From contig NZ_CALTZE010000138.1 of the NCBI RefSeq assembly GCF_943913695.1, positions 1-9,324 of the forward strand: a DNA stretch of 9,324 nt, in the 5' to 3' direction. Each line of letters opens with the position of its first letter. Within the stretch, counting starts at the first letter, position 1. Origin of the DNA: an uncultured Marmoricola sp. (lineage in GTDB: Bacteria; Actinomycetota; Actinomycetes; Propionibacteriales; Nocardioidaceae). This document shows positions 1-5,336 of the stretch, in pieces. The notes below the pieces were generated by a model. That model was given only the letters and a program-made list of their open reading frames with translations. It was not told the origin of the DNA and ran no database searches. A program made the translations under genes and the position numbers.

Positions 1-550
1 TGGGACGGGCGCCTCAACCTGCCCTTGACAAGAGGTGCCTACATATCAGCTGTTCGGGGCACAAGCCGTGGAAATCAGCCAACCCCGCGGAGCCGCGCGA
101 TCAAACGCCGCTGGGGACAAGCAGCGATGCCATGAAAGAGCGCGACGCCGAGGTTGCCGGGGAACCTCACCAGCGAAGGCATGCGTTCTTGCCCGAGCTC
201 ATTAAGAAAACCGTACTCCGACTTCTGGTCGTCAGGGCTTCGGGGGCAACGAGAAATGTGGCGATGCACCTGGATAGTTCCGGCGGCGCCACGGGTGGGC
301 GACGTCCGGCCGAAGCGAGGCAAGGGCCCTCGTGACCCGCCGAATGGTTCCCGATGCAAGCGGGGCGGGTGTGTCGGGGGTGAGCCTCAAGAGGCGGTCG
401 CTGCTGTCGTCTGCGGTCTCGCGGCGTCCCCATCCCTGCAGCAAACCCTCGCCTAGGCCGAGATATGAGACAAAGATGCGGTGTCGCTAATCGCTGCGTA
501 AGTTCGCCAATGGCCAGGCCGCCATTACTCACGACTCGGGACCTACTTTC
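1..550. other. Unassigned region, no convincing gene
   Basis: No reading frame here has both a plausible start with ribosome binding site and protein-like composition. Open frames exist on both strands but lack domains I recognise. A 36-codon GTG frame at 380-490 begins with residues resembling a twin-arginine leader (VSLKRRSLLSS) and then degenerates. It may be a remnant or chance. Base composition is more mixed than in the genes to the right. A TTGACA box at 25-30 has no TANNNT box at 16-18 bases. The stretch may be remnants of older genes or of a mobile element, but nothing proves it. Confidence 0.4.
509..526. promoter_or_regulatory. Inverted repeat upstream of the PASTA-like lipoprotein gene
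   Basis: AATGGC (509-514) and GCCATT (521-526) are perfect 6-bp inverted arms around a 6-base centre, 25 bases before the lipoprotein start. The position suits an operator or leader hairpin. No matching -35/-10 pair could be assigned. A TACTTT box at 544-549 lies too close to the ATG to serve it, and no in-frame start lies downstream before the signal peptide core. Function is inferred from position only. Confidence 0.25.
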
Positions 551-1243
551 ATGCTCGTAGCAACACGGCCTCTTTCGAGTGGCACTCGGCATCAACCCCA
601 GCCGAATCGACACAACCGGGCGAGGGGATCCGCAGTTTCCGCTTGTGCACTTCTGCTGCTGGTGCTCGCTGGGTGCGGGGGGAGTGAGCCGGTTGAGATG
701 CCCGATGTGGCCACCCGCCAGTTGGACATTGCGCTCAGTGACATCGAACGGGCTGGATTCGAGGATGAGGTCGAAGTCGTCGGTGGTGGCACCTTCGGAG
801 TTGTCGACGAGTCGGCTTGGACGGTCTGCGCGCAAGAGCCAGCCGCCGGTTCGACAATCGACTCGGCACCTCGTTTGATCGTTGACCGGACCTGCGACGA
901 CGAAAAGCCGCCGAACGACGCCGAGAGTCCGGCGGCTCCGGATGACACCCCTGCTGGGGAGAACAAGGAGTCGGACACCGAGCCGAAGGTCAATGAGTCG
1001 CTGCCGGCTGAGACTTTTGTGATGCCGCCGTTGGTCGGCGCCAACCTTCAAGACGCTCAAGACACGCTTCAGGCGTTGGACAGCTTTCTGCTGACGCAGA
1101 TCGACGCTACTGGCATGGAGCGGTTTCAAGTTCTCGATTCCGGTTGGAAAGTCTGTGGCCAGCGACCTGCTGCTGGGGTCGAGGTGCCGCTCGAGAAGAT
1201 GGTCGAGCTCTTCGTGGTCAAGCTCCGCGAGCTTTGTCCCTGA
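551..1243 (+). CDS. Secreted lipoprotein with two PASTA-like repeats
   Basis: The product has 230 residues. A basic N-region and a hydrophobic core (about 29-40) end in a lipobox LAGC with Cys42, so it should be a membrane-anchored lipoprotein on the outer face. Two PASTA-like modules follow: about 48-115, starting near VEMPDV, and about 156-229, starting near FVMPPLVGANLQDAQ. They are joined by an acidic, proline-rich linker (116-155). Each module has the pattern W-x-V-C-x-Q-x-P-A-A-G and one further Cys near its end (Cys93/Cys115 and Cys202/Cys229), which suggests one disulfide per module. PASTA modules in other proteins bind peptidoglycan fragments or beta-lactams. Here there is no kinase or penicillin-binding domain, so the ligand is unknown. 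The ATG at 551 is the only in-frame start after the stop at 488-490, and no strong ribosome binding site precedes it. Codons are less GC-ending than in the genes to the right, hinting at recent arrival or relaxed selection. The lipoprotein call is firm; the PASTA assignment is likely. Confidence 0.85.
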   Translation: MLVATRPLSSGTRHQPQPNRHNRARGSAVSACALLLLVLAGCGGSEPVEMPDVATRQLDIALSDIERAGFEDEVEVVGGGTFGVVDESAWTVCAQEPAAGSTIDSAPRLIVDRTCDDEKPPNDAESPAAPDDTPAGENKESDTEPKVNESLPAETFVMPPLVGANLQDAQDTLQALDSFLLTQIDATGMERFQVLDSGWKVCGQRPAAGVEVPLEKMVELFVVKLRELCP

Positions 1244-1355
1244 GGTGGCCGTGGACCCTCGCGCCCAACACGTGCCAGTGACGGCCGACAGCGCGGCGCA
1301 AGCAGCAACACGAGCGTTTGGCGGAGCTCAGCCAAGGCGTGGGACAAAGACCCAC

Positions 1356-1374
1356 CTCGAGGCCCAGCCTCGAG
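1356..1374. repeat. Palindromic element, copy 1
   Basis: CTCGAGGC (1356-1363) and GCCTCGAG (1367-1374) are perfect 8-bp inverted arms around CCA. It sits between the lipoprotein stop and the next gene. The same core, CTCGAGGC-N3-GCCTCGA, recurs at 9233-9250 in another intergenic gap. It is therefore probably a dispersed REP-like element, which may also act as a hairpin terminator. No T-tract follows. Confidence 0.55.
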
Positions 1375-1408
1375 TAGCGTCAAGGCCGCAACACGACGGG
1401 GGTCTCGG

Positions 1409-2218
1409 ATGAGCATGCGCTACAACCCGCCACCAGGGTGGCCGAAGCCGCCGGAGGGCTGGACGCCACCAGCTGGCTGGCAGCCCGACCCTTCCTGGGG
1501 GCCGGTGCCTCCGGGATGGCAGCTGTGGATCAGAGATCCGTATGCGCGCCCACCGCTTCCGGTGCCGCAGACCTCAGCGCGCAGCAACGGCTCGACGATG
1601 ATCGTCGTGGCCGTGCTCTCGTGTGGTTTGGCCGGGTTCGTGCCACCGCTGTGGGCCGCACGGCAACGCCCGCATGACGCACCCTTCCGCAAGCGGATGC
1701 ACACAGCCGCTGCGGTCCTGGGTGGGCTCACGATCGTTGGCGCGGTGCTGCTCTCAGCCGGTGACACCGACGCCGAGGGAAGCCCAACCGGGTTCATCGG
1801 TGGTCTCGGTAGCGCGGTCGTGATCATCAACCTCATACTCGCGGTCACGCTCGCGATTATGGTGCGCGACACCACCCCTACAGCAGAGCCGGCCGGAGTC
1901 GCCGAGGCGCGCAGCCGGCGCCAGCTGCGTCAGCAATACCGGCAGATCGCGACCGAGGACCCCTCGCTGGCGCGCAGCATGCATATCGGCCGCCCGGACA
2001 TCTCATGCAACCTCGACGACGGCGGACTGCTGGACCTGAACACACTCCCGGTCGATCAGCTCGAGCAGCACGCCGGCCTCAGCGCCGCCGAGGCAGCACG
2101 CGTGGCGCAGGCGCGTGAGCAGCTCGGACGGTTCACCAGCATCGACGAGGTCGCCCTCTACGCAGAGCTTCCCGACGCCACCGTCACCATGCTGCGCGAG
2201 CGCGCGCTCTTCTTCTGA
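1409..2218 (+). CDS. PPxGW-repeat membrane protein with C-terminal helix-hairpin-helix
   Basis: The product has 269 residues in three parts. Residues 1-40 are four Pro/Gly/Trp repeats (PPGW, PPEGW, PPAGW and a PPGW after DPSW; Trp11, 18, 24, 30, 37, 40). This low-complexity start is common on actinobacterial membrane proteins. Three hydrophobic segments follow at about 62-84, 98-118 and 128-151, the first two separated by a basic loop. After a charged, Arg-rich stretch, the last 61 residues (209-269) begin DLNTLPVDQL and contain GRFTSIDEV. This is the ComEA/Tex-type helix-hairpin-helix pattern, which usually contacts DNA backbone or mediates protein contacts. With three segments the HHH end is predicted to lie on the opposite side of the membrane from the N-terminus. 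The role is unknown; there is no ComEC or other competence gene nearby. ATG 1409 is preceded by GGGGG at 1398-1402, six bases away; ATG 1415 is an alternative. The CDS is near certain, its function not. Confidence 0.9.
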   Translation: MSMRYNPPPGWPKPPEGWTPPAGWQPDPSWGPVPPGWQLWIRDPYARPPLPVPQTSARSNGSTMIVVAVLSCGLAGFVPPLWAARQRPHDAPFRKRMHTAAAVLGGLTIVGAVLLSAGDTDAEGSPTGFIGGLGSAVVIINLILAVTLAIMVRDTTPTAEPAGVAEARSRRQLRQQYRQIATEDPSLARSMHIGRPDISCNLDDGGLLDLNTLPVDQLEQHAGLSAAEAARVAQAREQLGRFTSIDEVALYAELPDATVTMLRERALFF

Positions 2219-2232
2219 GCGTTCCATCAGGA

Positions 2233-2266
2233 ACCGGTGGGCGACCCGCCACTGACTCCCGCCGGT
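2233..2266 (+). terminator. Hairpin after the HHH membrane protein gene
   Basis: ACCGGTGGG (2233-2241) pairs with CCCGCCGGT (2258-2266) over nine base pairs with one G-U, around a 16-base loop. It begins 15 bases after the stop codon. There is no T-tract, as is common for actinobacterial hairpin terminators. Termination is inferred from position. Confidence 0.35.
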
Positions 2267-2413
2267 CGGGCCTCAGGCTCCACCGCCAGGGAAGTGTGTC
2301 TGCCCCTCCGTGACAGTCCGGTCGTGATCGGGGCACCTGTCTCAAGACACGTTGGGTCCCTGGCCTGGAGTGGCGTGGAAGAATGGGTCGGCCCCTGGGT
2401 ACGCAGGTCATGC

Positions 2414-2444
2414 GGGGGTCACGCCCCCACGAGACGAGGAACAG
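2414..2444 (+). promoter_or_regulatory. Leader hairpin and ribosome binding site of the LCP gene
   Basis: GGGGG (2414-2418) and CCCCC (2424-2428) can form a short stem around TCACG. GAGGA at 2436-2440 follows, four bases before the GTG at 2445. This ribosome binding site is the reason for choosing GTG 2445 over the in-frame ATG at 2352. The stem sits just upstream of the ribosome binding site and could modulate initiation; that part is speculative. Confidence 0.45.
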
Positions 2445-3647
2445 GTGTCCGACGACGAGCCACGCCCCGAGGCGGCTGCGCCGTCCCGGCGTCGCCGGAT
2501 CCTCAAACGGGTCGCCATCGGGGTCGCGCTGCTCCTCGTCGTGGCCACCACCGGCTTCGTGATCGCCTACAAGCAGCTCGAGGGCAACATCGAGGTGCTG
2601 CCCGAGATCGACGGCGACCGGCCGGCCGAGGTCGACGTGGAGGGGCCGAGCGACCCCCTCAACGTGCTGGTGATGGGCTCGGACTCGCGCGAGGGCAGCA
2701 ACATCGGCGGCGACACCCCCGGCCTCTCCGACACCACGATGCTGCTGCACGTCTCGGCCGACCGCGAGCGCGCCTACGGCGTGAGCATCCCGCGCGACCT
2801 GATGGTCGAGCGGCCCGAGTGCAAGAAGGACGGCGAGGTCGTCCCCGGCGGGCTGACGCAGTTCAACGCGGCGTACGCCGTCGGCGGTCCGGTCTGCACC
2901 GTCAAGACCGTCGAGGCGATGACCCAGGTCAAGATCAACCACTACGTGGTGATCAACTTCGCCGGCTTCAAGGACATGGTCGACGCCGTCGACGGGGTGA
3001 AGGTCTGCGTGCCCAACGAGGTCAACGACGACATCGGCAAGATCTACCTGCCGGAGGGCACCTACACGGTCATGGGCAACCAGGCACTCGACTACGTACG
3101 GGTGCGCCACGGCCTCGGGATCGAGAACGGTGACATCGGCCGGATGAAGCGGCAGCAGGCCTTCATCGCCTCGATGATCGAGAAGGTGATGTCGCGCGGC
3201 ACCCTGGCCAACCCGGTCCGCCTCTACGGCTTCCTCGACGCGGCGACGAGCTCGCTGACCACCGACCGCGAGTTCGCCAACCTGCGCGAGCTGGCGTCGC
3301 TCGGTGCCTCGCTGCAAGACATCGGCATGGACAACATCCGCTTCGTGACCGTGCCCAACGAGGCCTACGAGCCCGACCCCAACCGGCTGCAGCTGGCCGA
3401 CGGCGCCGACGACCTGTGGCGCAAGATCCGCTTCGACCGCCCGCTCGGCAAGCTCGGCGCCGACGCCGTGGTGCCCGGGCAGGACCCGGGGGAGTCGCCG
3501 TCCGGATCCCCGTCGGACTCGCCGTCCGGATCTCCCTCCGGATCGCCGTCGGAGAGCGCTGATCAGGAGCAGGCCCAGGAGCAGGCGCGGGCCGAGGCGG
3601 CCGAGCAGCGACGTCAGGCGGCGGAGGATGCCGGACTGTGCGTGTGA
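2445..3647 (+). CDS. LCP (LytR-CpsA-Psr) family cell-wall glycopolymer transferase
   Basis: The product has 400 residues from the GTG start. A short basic cytoplasmic tail (RRRR at 15-18) precedes one membrane segment (about 23-42), so the catalytic part lies outside the cell. The LCP domain (about 70-225) shows the family hallmarks: DPLNVLVMGSDSR (Arg82), LSDTTMLLHV, SIPRDLMV (Arg117, Asp118), and further on YVRVRHG and GDIGRMKRQQAF. These arginines and aspartates bind the pyrophosphate of a polyprenyl-linked substrate. The family moves glycopolymers such as teichoic acids or arabinogalactan from lipid carriers onto peptidoglycan. The tail has a Ser-Pro repeat (351-370), a Gln/Glu/Ala-rich probable helix, and ends in GLCV with a cysteine two from the end. 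Starting at ATG 2352 would add 31 residues of unlikely composition. No polymer-synthesis genes lie nearby, so the substrate is open. Confidence 0.93.
   Translation: MSDDEPRPEAAAPSRRRRILKRVAIGVALLLVVATTGFVIAYKQLEGNIEVLPEIDGDRPAEVDVEGPSDPLNVLVMGSDSREGSNIGGDTPGLSDTTMLLHVSADRERAYGVSIPRDLMVERPECKKDGEVVPGGLTQFNAAYAVGGPVCTVKTVEAMTQVKINHYVVINFAGFKDMVDAVDGVKVCVPNEVNDDIGKIYLPEGTYTVMGNQALDYVRVRHGLGIENGDIGRMKRQQAFIASMIEKVMSRGTLANPVRLYGFLDAATSSLTTDREFANLRELASLGASLQDIGMDNIRFVTVPNEAYEPDPNRLQLADGADDLWRKIRFDRPLGKLGADAVVPGQDPGESPSGSPSDSPSGSPSGSPSESADQEQAQEQARAEAAEQRRQAAEDAGLCV
3495..3554 (+). repeat. Five 12-bp repeats encoding SPS[G/D/E] in the LCP gene
   Basis: Five consecutive four-codon units encode SPSG, SPSD, SPSG, SPSG and SPSE. 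The shared core is CCGTCCGGATC with synonymous drift in some units. The protein stretch should be disordered and could span the wall or serve as an O-glycosylation target. Copy number is likely to vary between strains by slippage. Confidence 0.8.
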
Positions 3648-3711
3648 GCGCCCAACCCCTCGCGAGTACCCCTCGTGACGTGACCTGCGACACGCCCACA
3701 GGTTGCCGTCA

Positions 3712-3726
3712 CCGATTCGTTATCGG
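3712..3726. promoter_or_regulatory. Inverted repeat just before the SDR gene start
   Basis: CCGAT (3712-3716) and ATCGG (3722-3726) are perfect inverted arms around TCGTT, ending three bases before the ATG at 3730. It could be an operator or an RNA hairpin covering the start region. Its right arm overlaps the CGGAG that would be the ribosome binding site for a GTG start at 3739. Function is inferred only from position. Confidence 0.3.
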
Positions 3727-3729
3727 AGT

Positions 3730-4659
3730 ATGGCGGGCGTGAGGATCGTCCTGACAGGTGGCACGGGCGTGCTGGGTCGCGCTGCCGTGCGGTCGCTGAC
3801 CGCCGCCGGGCACGACGTCGCCGTGGTCGCTCGCACCTCGCGTGCCAGGGCCATCGCCGCCGATCTCGGGGTCGCCGCCGTGCCCGGGGACGTGCTGCGG
3901 CGGGAGACGCTGGTCCGGGCCTTCGAGGGCGCGGAGGTCGTGGTCAACCTGGCCAGCGCGATGCCGGTCGGGCACAGCCTGCTGGTGCCGCGTGCCTGGC
4001 GCCGCCACGACCAGCTGCGCACCGACGGCGTCCGCAACGTCGTCGAGGCGGCCCGCGCCGCGGGCGTACGCCGGGTGGTGCAGGAGAGCGTCAGCTTCCT
4101 CTACGCCGACCAGGGCGAGGACTGGATCACCGAGTCCGCCCCTCTCGAGATCACCGCGACCACCGAGCCCGCCGCCGTCGGGGAGTCGCTGGTGCAGGAC
4201 TTCAGCTGCGGCTCGCGCACCGGCGTGGTGCTGCGTCTGGGCCAGGTCGTCGGCGACGACCCCGGCACCCGCCACCAGCTCCGGGCGGTGCAGATGGGGC
4301 GCCGGATCGGGTTGGGCCACCCGTCGGCGTGGGCCCACGTGATCCACACCGACGACGTCGGCGAGGCCGTCGCGGCCGCGCTGCACGCACCGAGCGGCGT
4401 CTACAACGTCGGTGCCGAGCCGGTGCAGCGTCACGAGCTGGTGCAGGGCTACGCCGACGCGGTGCAGGTCGACTCCGACACCTTCCGCACCACCCCTCCG
4501 CGGTGGTGGAACGGCGCCCGGCACGAGCCGATGACGCGCTCGCTGCGGGTGTGCTCCGAGCACTTCGCCTCCCAGACCGGCTGGCAGCGGATCCGCCCGA
4601 AGTTCGACGCCGGCTGGTTCGACGTGGCCTGGGAGCGCCAGTCGCTCGGCACGGCGTGA
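3730..4659 (+). CDS. NAD(P)-binding SDR / epimerase-dehydratase family protein
   Basis: The product has 309 residues. The N-terminal Rossmann motif TGGTGVLG has Gly10, Gly13 and Gly16 after a hydrophobic strand, as in extended or atypical short-chain dehydrogenases. VVNLASAMPVG (about 71-81), RRVVQESVSFLY (114-125) and VVLRLGQVVGDD follow the order of an NAD-dependent epimerase fold. Tyr125 stands where the catalytic tyrosine is expected, but the lysine four residues on is replaced by Gly129. The protein may therefore be an atypical SDR (NmrA-like sensor, isomerase or binding protein) rather than a classical dehydrogenase; the substrate cannot be told. The start is ambiguous: TTG 3703, ATG 3730 and GTG 3739 are in frame. 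The Rossmann strand begins right after 3739, and CGGAG at 3724-3728 is well spaced only for that GTG. ATG was kept as the conservative choice. The stop overlaps the next start by GTGA, indicating one transcript. Confidence 0.88.
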   Translation: MAGVRIVLTGGTGVLGRAAVRSLTAAGHDVAVVARTSRARAIAADLGVAAVPGDVLRRETLVRAFEGAEVVVNLASAMPVGHSLLVPRAWRRHDQLRTDGVRNVVEAARAAGVRRVVQESVSFLYADQGEDWITESAPLEITATTEPAAVGESLVQDFSCGSRTGVVLRLGQVVGDDPGTRHQLRAVQMGRRIGLGHPSAWAHVIHTDDVGEAVAAALHAPSGVYNVGAEPVQRHELVQGYADAVQVDSDTFRTTPPRWWNGARHEPMTRSLRVCSEHFASQTGWQRIRPKFDAGWFDVAWERQSLGTA

Positions 4660-4835
4660 GCGACGCGCTCACCCCTGCCGAGCGGGCGGCGCGCCGCCGA
4701 CGGCTGGCCGAGGTCTTCGGTGAGGTGCTGCCCGAGCAGACGCGCGACGACGCCGACGGCCCGGCCGCCGAGATCGACGACCGGGCCGGTGAGGAGCGGC
4801 TGCGCCGCGAGGTCCCGCCGCACCACGGCAGCTGA
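4656..4835 (+). CDS. 59-residue hypothetical protein coupled to the SDR gene
   Basis: A GTG at 4656-4658 overlaps the TGA of the SDR gene (GTGA), the usual sign of translational coupling. The product has an Arg-rich amphipathic helix (about 6-25, with ERAARRRRLAEVFGEVLP), an acidic middle (DDADGP, EIDDR) and a REVPPHHGS tail. I recognise the style of small conserved actinobacterial proteins with a FG(D/E)VLPE core and a PPHH end, from memory and not verified. No membrane segment, signal peptide or metal-binding cysteines are present. The two adjacent histidines near the end could bind metal, which is speculation. The function is unknown. Longer readings of this frame further upstream only shadow the SDR gene. 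Confidence 0.72.
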   Translation: MSDALTPAERAARRRRLAEVFGEVLPEQTRDDADGPAAEIDDRAGEERLRREVPPHHGS

Positions 4836-4836
4836 C

Positions 4837-4850
4837 CTCGCGGGCGCGAG
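4837..4850. terminator. Palindrome in the convergent gap before mscL
   Basis: CTCGCG (4837-4842) and CGCGAG (4845-4850) are perfect inverted arms around GG. They fill most of the 25-base gap between the stop of the 59-residue gene and the convergent stop of mscL. This is the expected place and form of a short bidirectional hairpin terminator. No T-tract is present on either strand. Confidence 0.45.
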
Positions 4851-4860
4851 AGCGAGCGAG

Positions 4861-5253
4861 CTACAGCGAGCTGGTGCCGGGGGGCGGCGTGGCGGTGCCG
4901 GGCTGGGCGGTGTTCTGGGCCGCCAGCAGGTCGCGGATCTCCTCCAGCAGCGCCACGTCGGCGGGGGTGCCCTCGGGCTCGGAGGGGAAGAACTTCTCCT
5001 TGGCCTTGGTGTAGGGCGTGACGACGAAGAAGTAGACGACCGCCGCCAGGATCACGAACGAGATCGTGGCGTTGAGGAAGGCGCCGAAGGTGTTCGTCTC
5101 GTTGGTGAAGACGTTGTCCACCGACTCGGGCATCTGCGCGGTCAGCCAGTTGGTGAAGGTGGTCACCACGGCGCCGAACGCCGTGCCGATGATGACGGCG
5201 ACGGCCAGGTCGACCAGGTTGCCGCGCAGGATGAAGTTCTTGAAGCCGTTCAT
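4861..5253 (-). CDS. mscL: Large-conductance mechanosensitive channel MscL
   Basis: The product has 130 residues, normal for the family. It begins MNGFKNFILRGNLVDLAVAV, the amphipathic N-terminal helix and first transmembrane helix (about 14-38, with the small-residue face that forms the gate: AVAVIIGTAFGAV). A periplasmic-type loop contains the Asn/Thr-rich NVFTNETNTFG. The second transmembrane helix is ISFVILAAVVYFFVV (about 64-80). A charged cytoplasmic KAKEKFF segment and a C-terminal helix (VALLEEIRDLLAAQ) precede a Pro/Thr-rich tail. MscL is a homopentamer that opens under high membrane tension and releases solutes during osmotic downshock. GGGAG (plus positions 5261-5265) lies seven bases before the ATG, a clear ribosome binding site, unlike the two genes upstream. 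A terminator-like hairpin separates it from the SAF gene, so it may use its own promoter. Confidence 0.97.
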   Translation of the reverse strand: MNGFKNFILRGNLVDLAVAVIIGTAFGAVVTTFTNWLTAQMPESVDNVFTNETNTFGAFLNATISFVILAAVVYFFVVTPYTKAKEKFFPSEPEGTPADVALLEEIRDLLAAQNTAQPGTATPPPGTSSL

Positions 5254-5277
5254 GGAAGCTCTCCCAAGTGGGGTCAG

Positions 5278-5300
5278 AAAAAACGGCCCGCGTGTGGGCC
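5278..5300 (-). terminator. Hairpin plus T-tract between the SAF gene and mscL
   Basis: Read on the minus strand, GGCCC (5296-5300) and GGGCC (5285-5289) form a GC stem around ACACGC, followed by one G and six T (5278-5283). This is the classical intrinsic terminator form and the only one with a T-tract in the window. It would end transcripts from the SAF gene before mscL. If the candidate promoter at 5308-5336 is real, it would instead lie at the very start of the mscL leader and attenuate it. Confidence 0.7.
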
Positions 5301-5307
5301 AGCAGGC

Positions 5308-5336
5308 AGGCTAACCGCTCCACACCGGGATGAGAA
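5308..5336 (-). promoter_or_regulatory. Candidate mscL promoter
   Basis: On the minus strand, TTCTCA (5331-5336, four of six matches to TTGACA) is separated by exactly 17 bases from TAGCCT (5308-5313, fits TANNNT). Predicted transcription starts near 5301. The -10 box overlaps the SAF stop codon. It would give mscL independence from the terminator, but would place that hairpin at the start of its own leader. Supported by pattern only. Confidence 0.35.

Noticed and set aside
25..45. TTGACA followed by TACATA as a promoter
   Set aside because: The spacing is only nine bases, and no TANNNT box lies at 16-18 bases. No gene start follows within a reasonable distance.
544..549. TACTTT as a leaderless -10 box for the lipoprotein gene
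   Set aside because: Only one base separates it from the ATG. Transcription would begin after the start codon, and there is no later in-frame start before the signal core.
167..1129. A 320-codon minus-strand frame in the left region
   Set aside because: It runs antisense through the lipobox and PASTA-like repeats. Its unique part (167-550) has basic, low-order composition and no recognisable domain.
2352..2444. ATG 2352 as the LCP start
   Set aside because: The extra 31 residues look like translated leader sequence. A GAGGA site and an ordinary cytoplasmic tail favour GTG 2445.
2184..3317. A 377-codon minus-strand frame opposite the LCP gene
   Set aside because: It is antisense to clear LCP motifs, with repetitive Val/Asp/His composition and no ribosome binding site.
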